Positions 29,324 to 39,499 of a DNA stretch of 64,000 nt are shown here, in pieces (position 1 is the stretch's first letter; the number at the start of each line of letters is the position of its first letter). The stretch comes from Vibrio sinaloensis DSM 21326 (GTDB taxonomy: Bacteria; Pseudomonadota; Gammaproteobacteria; Enterobacterales; Vibrionaceae). The notes under the pieces are model-generated. The model had not been told where the DNA came from, did not search any database, and was given only the letters and a program-made list of their open reading frames with translations. A program made the position numbers and the translations under genes. The DNA lies in the NCBI RefSeq assembly GCF_000189275.1, contig NZ_AEVT01000062.1, positions 1-64,000 of the forward strand, read 5' to 3'.

Positions 29324-29584
29324 AATTTTTCTCCGTGGACCGTTATGTCTTATTTTGGTCTGTTGTTGAAACTGAGGGCGATGTTAGAGAGGAAATATTT
29401 CAGTAATATTACAGTTATGTGTAATAAAACGTTTTTTGCGGGAGGTAAGAAAAAAGGGCTGTAATTGCTCGTGTACACTTTGTTTAAGTATTTGATTTTT
29501 ATTGATTTATTTTGTTGTTTTTAATCCAGTTTCTGATCTCAATTTGATGAAAAAATCTTTGTTATCGAGCAATTTTTTTCCTTA

Positions 29585-29665
29585 TATGACAGTTCAGTGT
29601 CATAAAGGCATTTCTTGGATTCGGTAAAAATATTGTGTAATCGATTTAATTTCGTTTTTACCGAA
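29585..29665. promoter_or_regulatory. Two inverted repeats in the nptA-nhaR divergent region
   Basis: The 406-bp gap 29324-29729 has no gene. IR-1 at 29585-29604 is TATGACA/TGTCATA with a 6-bp spacer; on the minus strand it contains CTGTCAT, like half a PhoB box. IR-2 is a perfect 11-bp repeat, TTCGGTAAAAA (29620-29630) and TTTTTACCGAA (29655-29665), with a 24-bp spacer, ending 64 bp before the nhaR ATG. Both look like operators; the proteins that bind them are unknown. Confidence 0.5.
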
Positions 29666-29729
29666 AAGTTGTTGTCATCAAGCGCATTTGCTATAACCGT
29701 ATCATTCACTTGCTACTCGAGTTATCGAT

Positions 29730-30620
29730 ATGTCTCATCTTAATTACAATCACCTCTATTATTTCTGGATGGTGTGCAAGCAAGGATCAGTGACCAAAGC
29801 TGCCGATGCTCTTTTTCTTACACCACAAACTGTTACAGGGCAGATTAAAGCTTTAGAAGAGCGCATGGACGGCAAGCTCACAAAACGTAATGGTCGAAGC
29901 ATTGAGCCGACAGAACTTGGTCAATTGGTATTTAAGTATGCGGATCGAATGTTTGGCTTAAGCTATGAGATGTTGGATATCGTCAACTACAGCCAACATT
30001 CAAATATTCTGTTTGACGTCGGAGTCGCAGATGCTCTTTCCAAGCGTTTAGTCAGTAAAATCTTGATGACGACGGTACCACCGGATAGCAGCATTCATCT
30101 ACGCTGTTTTGAATCAACCCACGAAATGCTGCTAGAGCAACTCTCACAGCATAAGTTGGATATGATTCTATCGGATTGTCCGGTCGACTCTAGCCAGAGT
30201 CCAGGGTTATACAGCAAGAAACTTGGCGAGTGTAATATGAGTTTTTTCTGCTCGGGCAATGTAGACAACGTTAAGTTTCCTGCCGTTTTAGAGCAACGTA
30301 AGTTGTTAATTCCCGGCAGTCGAACGGCAATGGGACGCAAAGTTCTCCAATGGTTTGACCGACAAGGCCTTCAACCGAACGTTTTAGGTGAATTTGATGA
30401 TGTCGCATTAATGAAAGCCTTTGCTCGATATCATCACGATGTCATCTTTTTAGCGCCTTCATTATATCTGTCTGAAGTTGAGAGTGATTTACCTCTTCAG
30501 CTAATAGGCCATATAGAAGAGCTGAAAGAAGAGTATTACGTTATTTTTGCTGAACGTATGATCCAGCACCCTGCCGTGAAGAACGTTTGTGATGCGGATT
30601 TTATATCACTGTTTAAGTAG
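29730..30620 (+). CDS. nhaR: NhaR, LysR-family Na+-responsive activator
   Basis: A 296-residue LysR-type regulator with an N-terminal winged helix ([25 protein letters not shown]) and an effector domain. The opening [13 protein letters not shown] is characteristic of NhaR, which in E. coli activates nhaA on Na+ stress. No nhaA is adjacent here; the divergent neighbour is a Na+-coupled phosphate transporter. rpsT lies nearby, as in E. coli. Confidence 0.9.
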   Translation: MSHLNYNHLYYFWMVCKQGSVTKAADALFLTPQTVTGQIKALEERMDGKLTKRNGRSIEPTELGQLVFKYADRMFGLSYEMLDIVNYSQHSNILFDVGVADALSKRLVSKILMTTVPPDSSIHLRCFESTHEMLLEQLSQHKLDMILSDCPVDSSQSPGLYSKKLGECNMSFFCSGNVDNVKFPAVLEQRKLLIPGSRTAMGRKVLQWFDRQGLQPNVLGEFDDVALMKAFARYHHDVIFLAPSLYLSEVESDLPLQLIGHIEELKEEYYVIFAERMIQHPAVKNVCDADFISLFK

Positions 30621-30742
30621 CGATTTGATTTATAACTGTTAGATTACTTGTTACAGATCGATTACTATCGTCAATGTTAAATTTAGCGTGATAACCAAAG
30701 CACGCCATTGCTGCCTAAGCCGTTCTTTTTGGCAGCGAATTA

Positions 30743-30764
30743 GCCGATATCGGCAAAATATAGT
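30743..30764 (+). promoter_or_regulatory. hlyU promoter with perfect palindrome
   Basis: GCCGATATCGGC (30743-30754) is a perfect 12-bp palindrome just upstream of TATAGT (30759-30764), a good -10 element 24 bp before the hlyU ATG. A dimer bound there would cover the -35/spacer, so repression, possibly autogenous, is plausible. Confidence 0.45.
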
Positions 30765-30787
30765 TTGGCTTCAAGAGGTGTTAGCCG

Positions 30788-31090
30788 ATGAACTTACAAG
30801 AGATGGAACAGAATTCCGCGAAGGCAGTCGTGTTGCTTAAAGCCATGGCGAATGAAAGACGTTTGCAGATACTATGCCTATTACACAACAACGAGTTATC
30901 CGTGGGGGAACTGTGTGCTAAGTTGGAGCTGAGCCAATCGGCTTTGTCTCAACATTTAGCTTGGTTACGACGAGATGGCTTAGTGAATACCCGTAAAGAA
31001 GCGCAAACGGTGTATTACACGTTAAGCAGTGAAGAGGTAAAACTGATGATTCAGTTGCTGCATAGCTTGTATTGCAGTGAACAAAAATAA
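30788..31090 (+). CDS. hlyU: HlyU, ArsR/SmtB-family virulence regulator
   Basis: A 100-residue winged-helix protein closely resembling V. cholerae HlyU, which lifts H-NS silencing of hemolysin and RTX toxin genes. Recognition helix: LSQSALSQHLAWLRRDGLV. It lacks ArsR-type metal ligands. C30 and C96 align with V. cholerae C38 and C104, which form a redox switch, so that switch may be kept; a further cysteine lies at 43. The ATG 30788 follows AAGAGGTG. Its targets are not in this window. Confidence 0.92.
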   Translation: MNLQEMEQNSAKAVVLLKAMANERRLQILCLLHNNELSVGELCAKLELSQSALSQHLAWLRRDGLVNTRKEAQTVYYTLSSEEVKLMIQLLHSLYCSEQK

Positions 31091-31114
31091 AAAGAGGCGT
31101 TAGCCTCTTTTTTT
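31089..31114 (+). terminator. hlyU terminator
   Basis: AAAGAGGC pairs with GCCTCTTT across a GTTA loop, followed by a T-run, directly after the stop codon. Confidence 0.88.
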
Positions 31115-31130
31115 ATTCTTTTGCAGATAT

Positions 31131-31159
31131 AAAAAAACCGGCAAATTGCCGGTTTTTTC
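31131..31159. terminator. rpsT terminator (bidirectional)
   Basis: AAAAACCGGCAA pairs with TTGCCGGTTTTT, with A7 on the left and T6 on the right. It ends rpsT on the minus strand, and may back up hlyU termination. Confidence 0.9.
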
Positions 31160-31181
31160 TTCACTGGTAATCAGAGTTCTA

Positions 31182-31442
31182 TTAAAGAGCTTTGATTGCA
31201 GCAGAGAAGCGAGACTTATGACGCGCTGCTTTATTCTTGTGAATAAGGCCTTTAGTCGCCATACGGTCTAGGATTGGTGTAACTGCAGCGAATGCAGCAG
31301 TTGCAGCTTCTTTGTCGCCTGCTTCGATAGCAGCAACAGTTTTCTTCATGTAAGTACGCATCATTGAGCGACGGCTAGCGTTGTGCTGACGACGTTTCTC
31401 AGCCTGGATAGCGCGCTTCTTAGCAGATTTACTATTTGCCAA
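31182..31442 (-). CDS. rpsT: RpsT, 30S ribosomal protein S20
   Basis: An 86-residue primary 16S rRNA-binding protein, basic and helical ([36 protein letters not shown]). The start is TTG at 31442, since S20 begins (M)ANxKSAKKRA; GGGAG lies about 8 nt upstream. The frame runs open to 31457. E. coli rpsT also uses UUG, which is tied to translational feedback by S20. Confidence 0.95.
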   Translation of the reverse strand: MANSKSAKKRAIQAEKRRQHNASRRSMMRTYMKKTVAAIEAGDKEAATAAFAAVTPILDRMATKGLIHKNKAARHKSRFSAAIKAL

Positions 31443-31702
31443 GGGTCTAACTCCCAAAAACTTTAGTTCAGTGACAATTTAAGGGCGAGGACTATCCCTC
31501 ATTTGCGCTTAAATGTCAAATAATTTGTGCAAAAACCAATCGAAGCCAAACAAGTTTTGGATTAGATAGGTCTTCACGGTTAAGATGGCGGGGATTCTAT
31601 CAGTATTTTTTTTTCAATGCTAATACTAATCTACTCTCAGCGAGTTATTCCTGCATAAGTCAGGAACATTGTGATTAGTATCAGTGAGTTTCCGAGGTAA
31701 CT

Positions 31703-33265
31703 GTGAGTAAACGACTCCTCAAGTCGGGCATGATCGTAAGTGCGATGACGTTGATTTCTCGCGTGCTGGGTTTAGTACGTGATGTGGTTGTAGCAAATTT
31801 AATGGGCGCAGGTGCCAGTGCGGATGTGTTCTTCTTTGCTAACAAAATTCCTAATTTTTTACGCCGACTCTTTGCTGAAGGCGCCTTTTCTCAAGCCTTT
31901 GTCCCTGTTTTGACCGAATACCACGCCAGCGGTGATATGGATAAGACTCGTCAGCTTATCGCTCGTGCCGCGGGTACCCTTGGGGTGATTGTTTCCATCG
32001 TCACCTTGATCGGCGTACTTTGCTCAGGGGTCGTTACCGCTCTGTTTGGTTTTGGCTGGTTTCTCGACTGGCTCAATGGAGGTCCTGCCGCGGAGAAGTT
32101 TGAGTTAGCCAGCTTTATGCTGAAAATTACGTTCCCTTATTTGTGGTTCATCACCTTCGTGGCTTTGTCGGGAGCGATCCTCAATACATTGGGTAAATTT
32201 GCGGTGTCTTCTTTTACACCAGTGTTTCTCAATGTGATGATCATTTTTTCGGCTTGGTTTATTGCCCCTCAACTGGCGCAACCTGAAATCGGATTAGCGA
32301 TCGGGGTGCTGCTTGGTGGCTTGGTACAGTTCCTATTCCAGATTCCGTTTTTAATTAAAGCGGGTGTGATGGTGAAACCAAAATGGGGATGGCGAGATCC
32401 CGGTGTCGTGAAAATTCGCACTCTGATGATTCCTGCACTATTTGGCGTTTCAGTCAGTCAGATTAACTTACTGTTTGACACCTTTATTGCAAGCTTCTTG
32501 CAAACGGGGTCTATTAGCTGGCTTTATTATTCAGACCGTCTTTTGGAGTTCCCTCTAGGCTTGTTTGGTATTGCGATTGCGACCGTTATCTTACCTGCAT
32601 TGTCACGTAAACATGTCGATGCGCAGAGTAGCGGGTTTGCCAACACCATGGACTGGGGGGTGAGAATGGTCACTCTATTAGGTATTCCGGCCATGCTTGG
32701 CTTGATGGTATTAGCGAAGCCAATGCTGATGGTGTTATTTATGCGAGGTGAATTCTCGCCGCAAGATGTTCAGTTTGCGTCGATGTCTTTAGTTGCTTAT
32801 GCGTCAGGGCTATTAAACTTCATGCTAATCAAAGTGCTAGCTCCGGGCTATTACTCTCGCCAAGATACCAAAACACCCGTGAAATACGGCATCATTGCTA
32901 TGGTGACTAACATGGTGTTTAACGCAATCTTTGCTTGGTTCTATGGCTATGTCGGTTTAGCCATTGCAACGGCGCTTTCTGCGCTGGTGAATATGTTGCT
33001 TCTATATAGAGGCTTGCACCTTGCTGGTGTCTACCGTCTAACTCGGACCACGCTTGTTTTTATCGCTAAGCTGGTTGTGGCTGGTGGTTTGATGGTTGCG
33101 GCTATTATCTGGCAGCTAGAAGATATGACGGTTTGGTTAACGTGGAGCTTTATGGAGCGTGTATTGTGGCTGGTTGCATTAATTGGCTTAGGGGCTGTCG
33201 TGTACTTAATTAGCTTAGTTACTCTTGGTGTACGTTTAAAAGACGTAAAAGCAGCGACAGAGTAA
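31703..33265 (+). CDS. murJ: MurJ (MviN), lipid II flippase
   Basis: Flips lipid II across the inner membrane for peptidoglycan synthesis; MOP superfamily, 14 expected membrane helices. The 520-residue sequence has the family's MSRVLGLVRDVVVANLMGAG-like first helix and RRLFAEGAFSQAFVPV. GTG 31703 is the start, with GAGG upstream. It begins the murJ-ribF-ileS run. Confidence 0.96.
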   Translation: MSKRLLKSGMIVSAMTLISRVLGLVRDVVVANLMGAGASADVFFFANKIPNFLRRLFAEGAFSQAFVPVLTEYHASGDMDKTRQLIARAAGTLGVIVSIVTLIGVLCSGVVTALFGFGWFLDWLNGGPAAEKFELASFMLKITFPYLWFITFVALSGAILNTLGKFAVSSFTPVFLNVMIIFSAWFIAPQLAQPEIGLAIGVLLGGLVQFLFQIPFLIKAGVMVKPKWGWRDPGVVKIRTLMIPALFGVSVSQINLLFDTFIASFLQTGSISWLYYSDRLLEFPLGLFGIAIATVILPALSRKHVDAQSSGFANTMDWGVRMVTLLGIPAMLGLMVLAKPMLMVLFMRGEFSPQDVQFASMSLVAYASGLLNFMLIKVLAPGYYSRQDTKTPVKYGIIAMVTNMVFNAIFAWFYGYVGLAIATALSALVNMLLLYRGLHLAGVYRLTRTTLVFIAKLVVAGGLMVAAIIWQLEDMTVWLTWSFMERVLWLVALIGLGAVVYLISLVTLGVRLKDVKAATE

Positions 33266-33336
33266 GGTTGATTAGTATATAATCCGTCGGTTTCACGTAA
33301 TGCAATTTTTTAGATACAGGTTTCTAGCAGCTTCCA

Positions 33337-34281
33337 ATGGAATTGATCCGAGGCATTCATAATATCCAACCACACCATACTGGGTGTGTATTGACGATCG
33401 GTAACTTTGATGGAGTACACCTTGGTCATCAAGCTGTATTGCGTCAAGTGTCTGAAAAGGCAAAGCAACTTGGTTTGCCTTCTACCGTAATGACCTTTGA
33501 CCCTCAACCTTTGGAGTTGTTTGCTCGGGATAAAGCGCCCGCACGTTTGACTCGCCTGAGAGACAAGTTCGTTCAACTGAGTAAATTGAATATTGAACGA
33601 CTGCTTTGCGTGAATTTTAACCATCAATTCGCCAACCAAAGTGCGGACGAGTTTATTAGTGACTTGTTGGTGAAGCGATTGGGTGTTAAGTTTCTGGTCG
33701 TAGGCGATGACTTCTGCTTTGGCAAAGGCCGAAGAGGCAATTTTGCTATGTTGCAAGAAGCGGGTAAAAAGCACGGTTTTGACGTGGTTAGCACGCAAAG
33801 CTTTTGTCTACAGCAATTGCGGGTCAGTAGTACGGCGATCAGAGAAGCATTAGCGCAAGATAAGCTTGAGCAAGCTGCGGAAATGCTAGGGCGTGACTAT
33901 AGTATCAGTGGTCGAGTATCCCATGGCCGAAAATTAGGCAGAACCATAGGTTTTCCGACGGCCAATATCCCACTAAAACGTTGCGTCTCACCCGTATCAG
34001 GTGTGTATACCGTTCAAGCTCTAGGCTTGGGTGATGAGCCAATTGGTGGGGTTGCAAATATCGGTAATCGACCAACGGTCAATGGTGTACGCCAACAACT
34101 AGAAGTGCATTTATTTGACTTTAAAGCCAATTTATATGGCAAACAGCTAGAAATTGTACTTTTAGATAAAATTCGCGATGAACATAAATTTGAATCGTTC
34201 GACGCGCTTAAACAACAAATTGAATTGGATGCTGAGGCAGCAAGGGTGTGGCTGCGTCAGTATAAAGCCCAAGCGGTTTAG
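33337..34281 (+). CDS. ribF: RibF, bifunctional riboflavin kinase/FAD synthetase
   Basis: Makes FMN and FAD from riboflavin. The N-terminal adenylyltransferase shows GNFDGVHLGH, the C-terminal kinase domain shows GRKLGRTIGFPTAN. Length of 314 residues is normal. It follows murJ by 71 bp and precedes ileS by 55 bp, the conserved order in E. coli. Confidence 0.96.
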   Translation: MELIRGIHNIQPHHTGCVLTIGNFDGVHLGHQAVLRQVSEKAKQLGLPSTVMTFDPQPLELFARDKAPARLTRLRDKFVQLSKLNIERLLCVNFNHQFANQSADEFISDLLVKRLGVKFLVVGDDFCFGKGRRGNFAMLQEAGKKHGFDVVSTQSFCLQQLRVSSTAIREALAQDKLEQAAEMLGRDYSISGRVSHGRKLGRTIGFPTANIPLKRCVSPVSGVYTVQALGLGDEPIGGVANIGNRPTVNGVRQQLEVHLFDFKANLYGKQLEIVLLDKIRDEHKFESFDALKQQIELDAEAARVWLRQYKAQAV

Positions 34282-34336
34282 TTCGCTGCTTGGCATAATG
34301 TCTAACTGTCACCCAACACAACGGAATTAAGAATCG

Positions 34337-37165
34337 ATGAGTGAGTATAAAGATACCCTGAACCTTCCTGAAACAGGGTTTCCGATGCGTGGCAATCTGG
34401 CGAATCGTGAGCCAGAGATGCTTAAGCGTTGGTACAAAGAAGACCTTTACGGCGAAATCCGTAAAGCGAAGAAAGGCAAAAAATCTTTCGTTCTACATGA
34501 TGGCCCTCCATATGCGAATGGCGACATTCATATTGGTCACGCACTAAATAAGATTCTTAAAGACATTATTATTAAATCCAAAACACTTTCTGGTTTTGAT
34601 GCACCGTACATTCCGGGTTGGGACTGTCACGGTCTACCAATTGAACTAATGGTAGAAAAGAAAAAAGGCAAACCAGGCCAAAAAATCTCTGCGGCTGAGT
34701 TCCGTGAAGAGTGTCGTAAGTACGCGGCAGGTCAGGTTGAAGGTCAAAAAGAGAGCTTCAAACGCCTAGGTATCATGGGTGAGTGGGACAAGCCTTACCG
34801 CACTATGGATTTTACTACTGAAGCAAACATTATCCGTGCACTAGGTAAGATCGCTGACAACGGCCACCTACTGAAAGGTTTCAAACCAGTTCATTGGTGT
34901 ACTGACTGTGGCTCAGCTCTTGCTGAAGCGGAAGTAGAGTACAAAGATAAAGTGTCTCCTTCTATTGATGTTCGCTTCAAGGCAGCCGACGCAGCAGCAC
35001 TTCTGTCTAAGTTTGACCTTAATGAAGGCCATGAAGGTGAAGGCGATATCTCTATCGTTATCTGGACTACAACACCATGGACACTGCCTGCAAACCGCGC
35101 AGTATGTCTTCGTGATGATCTAGAGTACGTACTTATCCAAGTAGAGGGCGAGTCGAAAGAGCGCATCATCGTAGCGTCTGAGCTCGCGAAAGACGTGATG
35201 GATCGCGCGGGTATCGAGCACTTCCATAACCTTGGTTTTGCAAAAGGTGCCGATCTAGAACTGTCTCAGTTCCAACACCCATTCTACGACTTTACTGTTC
35301 CAGCGATCCTTGGCGACCACGTTACCACTGATTCTGGTACAGGTGTGGTTCACACAGCACCAGGTCACGGTCAAGAAGACTTCGCGGTAGGTAACAAATA
35401 CGGTCTTGAAGTTGCGAACCCAGTGGGCTCAAACGGTGTTTACCTACCTGATACAGAGCTATTTGCTGGTCAGCACGTATTCAAAGCCAACGATGCGGTT
35501 GTTGAAACGCTAAAAGAAAAAGGCGCGCTGCTACATCACCATGCTTACGAGCACAGCTACCCACATTGTTGGAGACACAAAACACCAATCATCTTCCGTG
35601 CAACACCACAGTGGTTTGTCTCTATGGACCAAGCTGGCCTACGTGCAAAAGCACTAGAGTCAATTAAAGGTGTTGAGTGGATGCCTGAGTGGGGTCAAAG
35701 CCGCATCGAAGGTATGATTGAAGGTCGTCCTGAGTGGTGTATCTCTCGTCAACGTACTTGGGGTGTGCCAATCGCTCTATTTGTTCACAAAGAGACAGCA
35801 GAGCTTCACCCGAATACGATTGAACTGGTTGAGCAAGTTGCAAAGCTAGTTGAAGAAAAAGGCATTCAAGCATGGTGGGATCTAGAGATCTCTGACCTGC
35901 TAGGTGAAGAAGCTGACAAGTACGAGAAAGTACTTGATACGTTAGACGTATGGTTCGATTCAGGTGTGACTCACTACTCAGTTGTTGACGCTCGTGAAGA
36001 GTACAACGGCGCCTCGGCAGACCTTTACCTAGAAGGTTCTGACCAACACCGTGGTTGGTTCCAATCTTCGCTTATTTCATCTATCGCGATGAAAGACGAA
36101 GCGCCATACAAGCAAGTGCTAACGCATGGCTTCGTTGTGGATGGCCAAGGCCGTAAGATGTCGAAATCTATTGGTAACGTTGTTGCACCAAAAGATGTGA
36201 CTAACAAACTAGGTGCCGATATCCTGCGTCTATGGGTTGCTTCGACTGATTACACGGGTGAAGTTGCGGTTTCTGATGAAATCCTAAAACGTTCTGCGGA
36301 CGCGTACCGTCGTATCCGCAACACAGCACGCTTCTTCCTTGCTAACTTAAGCGGCTTTAACCCAGCAACGGATCTTGTTCCTGCTGAAGAGATGGTTGCG
36401 CTAGACCGCTGGGCGGTAGGTCGTGCACTGGCTGCGCAAGAAGAGATCGTTAAAGCGTACGGTGAGTACAACACTCACGCAGTAACGCAACGCCTAATGC
36501 AGTTCTGTTCTATCGAAATGGGCTCATTCTACCTAGACGTGATTAAAGACCGTCAGTACACAGCGAAACTTGGCGGCCACGCTCAACGTAGCTGTCAGAC
36601 AGCGCTTTACTACATCGTTGAAGCACTTGTTCGCTGGATGGCACCAATCATGTCATTCACAGCTGACGAGATCTGGAACGAGATGCCGGGCGAACGCGAT
36701 AAGTTTGTCTTTACTGGTGAGTGGTATGAAGGTCTGTTCGGTCTAGCGGAAGGCGAAGAGCTTAACAACGAATTCTGGGCTGAAATCCAAGCGGTTCGTG
36801 GTGGTGTAAACAAACTGCTAGAAGACGCGCGTAAAGACAAGACAATTGGTGGATCTCTGCAGGCGGAAGTAACACTTTATGCTGAGGAAGCACTAGCGGC
36901 GAAACTTGGTAAGCTTGAAGACGAGCTACGCTTTGCGCTACTGACTTCAGCGGCGGTTGTTAAGCCTCTAAGCGACAAGTCAGACGCGGCTCAAGCCACT
37001 GATGTCGAAGGTCTATTTGTAGAAGTGAAAGCAACGGAAAACGAGAAATGTGACCGTTGTTGGCACCACACCCCTGACGTAGGCACAATCGAAGGCCATG
37101 AGAAGATCTGTGGTCGTTGTGTGTCGAACGTTGATGGTGAAGGTGAAGTGCGTAAATTCGCTTAA
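34337..37165 (+). CDS. ileS: IleS, isoleucyl-tRNA synthetase (class I)
   Basis: Charges tRNA-Ile. The class I signatures are HIGH (in [11 protein letters not shown]) and KMSKS (in [10 protein letters not shown]). The C-terminal zinc site has the CxxC...CxxC pattern (CDRCWHH and CGRC). At 942 residues it is full length, including the editing domain. A hairpin separates it from lspA. Confidence 0.97.
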   Translation: MSEYKDTLNLPETGFPMRGNLANREPEMLKRWYKEDLYGEIRKAKKGKKSFVLHDGPPYANGDIHIGHALNKILKDIIIKSKTLSGFDAPYIPGWDCHGLPIELMVEKKKGKPGQKISAAEFREECRKYAAGQVEGQKESFKRLGIMGEWDKPYRTMDFTTEANIIRALGKIADNGHLLKGFKPVHWCTDCGSALAEAEVEYKDKVSPSIDVRFKAADAAALLSKFDLNEGHEGEGDISIVIWTTTPWTLPANRAVCLRDDLEYVLIQVEGESKERIIVASELAKDVMDRAGIEHFHNLGFAKGADLELSQFQHPFYDFTVPAILGDHVTTDSGTGVVHTAPGHGQEDFAVGNKYGLEVANPVGSNGVYLPDTELFAGQHVFKANDAVVETLKEKGALLHHHAYEHSYPHCWRHKTPIIFRATPQWFVSMDQAGLRAKALESIKGVEWMPEWGQSRIEGMIEGRPEWCISRQRTWGVPIALFVHKETAELHPNTIELVEQVAKLVEEKGIQAWWDLEISDLLGEEADKYEKVLDTLDVWFDSGVTHYSVVDAREEYNGASADLYLEGSDQHRGWFQSSLISSIAMKDEAPYKQVLTHGFVVDGQGRKMSKSIGNVVAPKDVTNKLGADILRLWVASTDYTGEVAVSDEILKRSADAYRRIRNTARFFLANLSGFNPATDLVPAEEMVALDRWAVGRALAAQEEIVKAYGEYNTHAVTQRLMQFCSIEMGSFYLDVIKDRQYTAKLGGHAQRSCQTALYYIVEALVRWMAPIMSFTADEIWNEMPGERDKFVFTGEWYEGLFGLAEGEELNNEFWAEIQAVRGGVNKLLEDARKDKTIGGSLQAEVTLYAEEALAAKLGKLEDELRFALLTSAAVVKPLSDKSDAAQATDVEGLFVEVKATENEKCDRCWHHTPDVGTIEGHEKICGRCVSNVDGEGEVRKFA

Positions 37166-37203
37166 TTGAGAGCGAGCGCCAACGGAACTTTATTCAAATA
37201 ACA

Positions 37204-37233
37204 TAGCCCCAGTATTTACTGGGGTTATTTTTA
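37204..37233 (+). terminator. Terminator/attenuator between ileS and lspA
   Basis: ATAGCCCCAG pairs with CTGGGGTTAT across TATTTA, followed by T4. It lies 23 bp before the lspA ATG, so lspA depends on read-through or on a promoter within ileS. Confidence 0.7.
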
Positions 37234-37255
37234 CGAGCCATTTTTAGGGTAAAAG

Positions 37256-37759
37256 ATGTCAAACATTCCATTAAAACAATCAGGTGTACGCTGGCTGTGG
37301 TTAGCGATCGTGATTTTCTTTGCTGATATCGGTATCAAGCTGTTTGTAATGGACAACATGGGTTACGGCTGGGCGAATCGTATTGAAGTTTTGCCTTTCT
37401 TTAACTTGCTTTATGTCCACAACTACGGCGCCGCATTTAGCTTTCTCAGTGATCAAGCTGGCTGGCAGCGATGGTTGTTTACCGGTATCGCATTTGTTGT
37501 CACAGCGCTTCTTACTTACTGGATGAGCAAGCTGCCAGCAAAAGAGAAATGGAACAACATCGCTTACGCTATGATCATTGGTGGTGCCGTTGGTAACGTA
37601 TTCGACCGTGTTGTGCATGGTTTTGTCGTTGATTACTTGGATTTTTTCTGGGGTAATTACCACTGGCCAGCATTTAACTTAGCGGATACGACCATCTGTA
37701 TTGGTGCAGCCATGATCATTCTCGATGGCTTTCGTCGTAAAGAAGATGCTGCGGCTTGA
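37256..37759 (+). CDS. lspA: LspA, lipoprotein signal peptidase II
   Basis: Inner-membrane aspartyl protease cleaving signal peptides of diacylglyceryl-modified prolipoproteins. Four membrane helices; the catalytic aspartates sit in [19 protein letters not shown] and [11 protein letters not shown]. Length is 167 residues. It works after Lgt, also in this window. Confidence 0.96.
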   Translation: MSNIPLKQSGVRWLWLAIVIFFADIGIKLFVMDNMGYGWANRIEVLPFFNLLYVHNYGAAFSFLSDQAGWQRWLFTGIAFVVTALLTYWMSKLPAKEKWNNIAYAMIIGGAVGNVFDRVVHGFVVDYLDFFWGNYHWPAFNLADTTICIGAAMIILDGFRRKEDAAA

Positions 37760-37784
37760 TCTGCGAGAAAGATGAATAACCTTA

Positions 37785-37816
37785 AGCGCTGTCGGTTGAT
37801 TCCGATGGCGCTTTTT
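37785..37816 (+). terminator. Terminator downstream of lspA
   Basis: AGCGC-TCGG pairs with CCGA-GCGCT (a 2-nt internal bulge on each side) across TTGATT, followed by T5. Confidence 0.7.
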
Positions 37817-37819
37817 AGT

Positions 37820-37918
37820 ATACCCGTCATATTTGAAGTTGTAGCGATGTTCGCTGCGATGCTGAACGGTCTGAATCAATGTATCGTCGCATCGAAATTT
37901 CAACTATTTAGGGTAAAC
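37820..37918. repeat. Second copy of the intergenic repeat family
   Basis: Starts TACCCGTCATATTTGAAG, sharing CATATTTGAAG with the element at 10331, and ends TTTCAACTATTTAGGGTA, an imperfect inverted copy of its own left end. It lies between the lspA terminator and fkpB. It lacks the CCCCAG...CTGGGG core of the first copy. Confidence 0.5.
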
Positions 37919-37954
37919 ACCTACAAATAATAACGACCTCAAGGAAGCAGTAAC

Positions 37955-38386
37955 GTGACAACAATTGCCCAAGATTCAGCAGTAACACTGCACTTCACAA
38001 TAAAAATGAAAGATGGTTCGGTTGCGGATAGCACCCATAACATGGGGAAACCTGCCAAGCTGGTTATCGGTGATGGCAGCCTGAGTGAAAACTTTGAAAA
38101 CTGTTTAATTGGACTAGAGCAAGGTGACAACAAGGCGATTGAGCTAGCGGCTCAAGACGCATTTGGTATGCCTAATCCTGATAACATCCATCATATGGAT
38201 CGCGCTAAGTTTGTTGGCGATGCGGAAGTGGAAGTCGGGACGATTATGGCGTTCTCAGGTCGAGATGGAATGGAGATCCCCGGAATTATTACTGAAATTG
38301 CAGGCGACTCGGTCACGGTCGATTTCAACCACCCCCTTGCCGGCCAAGATGTGACTTTTGAAGTCGAGATTTTGTCAGTAGAATAG
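37955..38386 (+). CDS. fkpB: FkpB (SlpA), FKBP-type peptidyl-prolyl isomerase
   Basis: A 143-residue cytoplasmic prolyl isomerase/chaperone with an FKBP fold and an inserted flap (SlyD-like, but without the His-rich tail). Key segments: [22 protein letters not shown] and [16 protein letters not shown] 37955 is the start, preceded by AAGGAAG. It precedes ispH by 26 bp, as in E. coli. Confidence 0.94.
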   Translation: MTTIAQDSAVTLHFTIKMKDGSVADSTHNMGKPAKLVIGDGSLSENFENCLIGLEQGDNKAIELAAQDAFGMPNPDNIHHMDRAKFVGDAEVEVGTIMAFSGRDGMEIPGIITEIAGDSVTVDFNHPLAGQDVTFEVEILSVE

Positions 38387-38412
38387 CGAACCGAAGCGAA
38401 AATATAATCATC

Positions 38413-39378
38413 ATGAGCAATGAAATGAAAATTCTGTTAGCAAACCCACGTGGTTTTTGTGCCGGTGTTGATCGTGCGATCAGTATCGTTGAGCGTGCAT
38501 TAGAAATGTATCAGCCTCCGATTTACGTGCGTCATGAAGTGGTGCATAACCGTTTTGTGGTAGAAGGCCTTAAGCAGCGCGGTGCTATTTTTGTCGAAGA
38601 ACTGAATGAAGTTCCTGATGACAATATCGTCATTTTCTCTGCTCATGGTGTCTCTCAAGCAGTTCGTAAAGAGGCCAAAGAGCGCGATTTGACTGTCTTT
38701 GATGCAACCTGTCCTCTAGTGACGAAAGTTCATATGGAAGTCGCGCGTGCAAGCCGTAAGCATATGGAAGTGGTCTTGATCGGTCACGCAGGACACCCTG
38801 AAGTCGAAGGTACTATGGGCCAGTATGCGAGTGAGCAGGGTGGCATGTATCTGGTTGAGACGCCCGCTGATGTGGTTAAGCTACAAGATAAGGTGAAAGA
38901 TCCGAGTCATCTGCATTACGTAAGCCAAACGACCTTATCAGTGGATGAGACCGCGGATATTATCGAAGAGCTGCGCCGCGTATTTCCTGATATTCAAGGT
39001 CCACGTAAAGACGATATTTGCTATGCAACTCAAAACCGTCAAGATGCGGTTCGAGACATGGCAACCGATGTGGATGTCGTGGTAGTGGTGGGTTCGAAAA
39101 ACTCTTCTAACTCTACGCGTTTGAAAGAGCTTGCTGAGAAGCTAGGTACGCCTGGCTATCTAACTGATTGCCCAGAAGACATTAAACCTGAATGGTTTGA
39201 CGGCAAAGTAAAAGTCGGTGTTACTGCCGGAGCATCGGCGCCGGAAGAGCTCGTTAACCAAATTCTTGATCGAGTCAAAGAGCTGGTTGGCACGCGTACG
39301 GTAGAAGAAATTCAAGGGCGTGAAGAGAACATGTTCTTTGAAGTCCCGAAAGAGCTGCAAATCAAACAGGTTGATTAA
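38413..39378 (+). CDS. ispH: IspH, HMBPP reductase (isoprenoid synthesis)
   Basis: An iron-sulfur enzyme for the last step of the MEP pathway, producing IPP and DMAPP. The three cluster cysteines are in [17 protein letters not shown] and [10 protein letters not shown]. Length is 321 residues from ATG 38413; an alternative ATG at 38425 ([10 protein letters not shown]) fits E. coli better and cannot be excluded. Two hairpins follow before the convergent transporter gene. Confidence 0.96.
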   Translation: MSNEMKILLANPRGFCAGVDRAISIVERALEMYQPPIYVRHEVVHNRFVVEGLKQRGAIFVEELNEVPDDNIVIFSAHGVSQAVRKEAKERDLTVFDATCPLVTKVHMEVARASRKHMEVVLIGHAGHPEVEGTMGQYASEQGGMYLVETPADVVKLQDKVKDPSHLHYVSQTTLSVDETADIIEELRRVFPDIQGPRKDDICYATQNRQDAVRDMATDVDVVVVVGSKNSSNSTRLKELAEKLGTPGYLTDCPEDIKPEWFDGKVKVGVTAGASAPEELVNQILDRVKELVGTRTVEEIQGREENMFFEVPKELQIKQVD

Positions 39379-39396
39379 GTGCAGTACCAGACGAGA

Positions 39397-39473
39397 GAAA
39401 AGCCAGCACAGATTGCTGGCTTTTTTGTCGGCTCAGATATCGTAAATGAAAAAGGCTCCCGAGGGAGCCTTTT
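39397..39473. terminator. Twin terminators between ispH and the CstA-family gene
   Basis: The first, AAAAGCCAGCA/TGCTGGCTTTT with a T-run (39397-39427), ends ispH. The second, AAAAGGCTCCC/GGGAGCCTTTT (39448-39473), is nearly symmetrical and can end the convergent minus-strand gene. Confidence 0.85.
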
Positions 39474-39499
39474 GATTATGCAAGCGAAGTGAAATTGAC

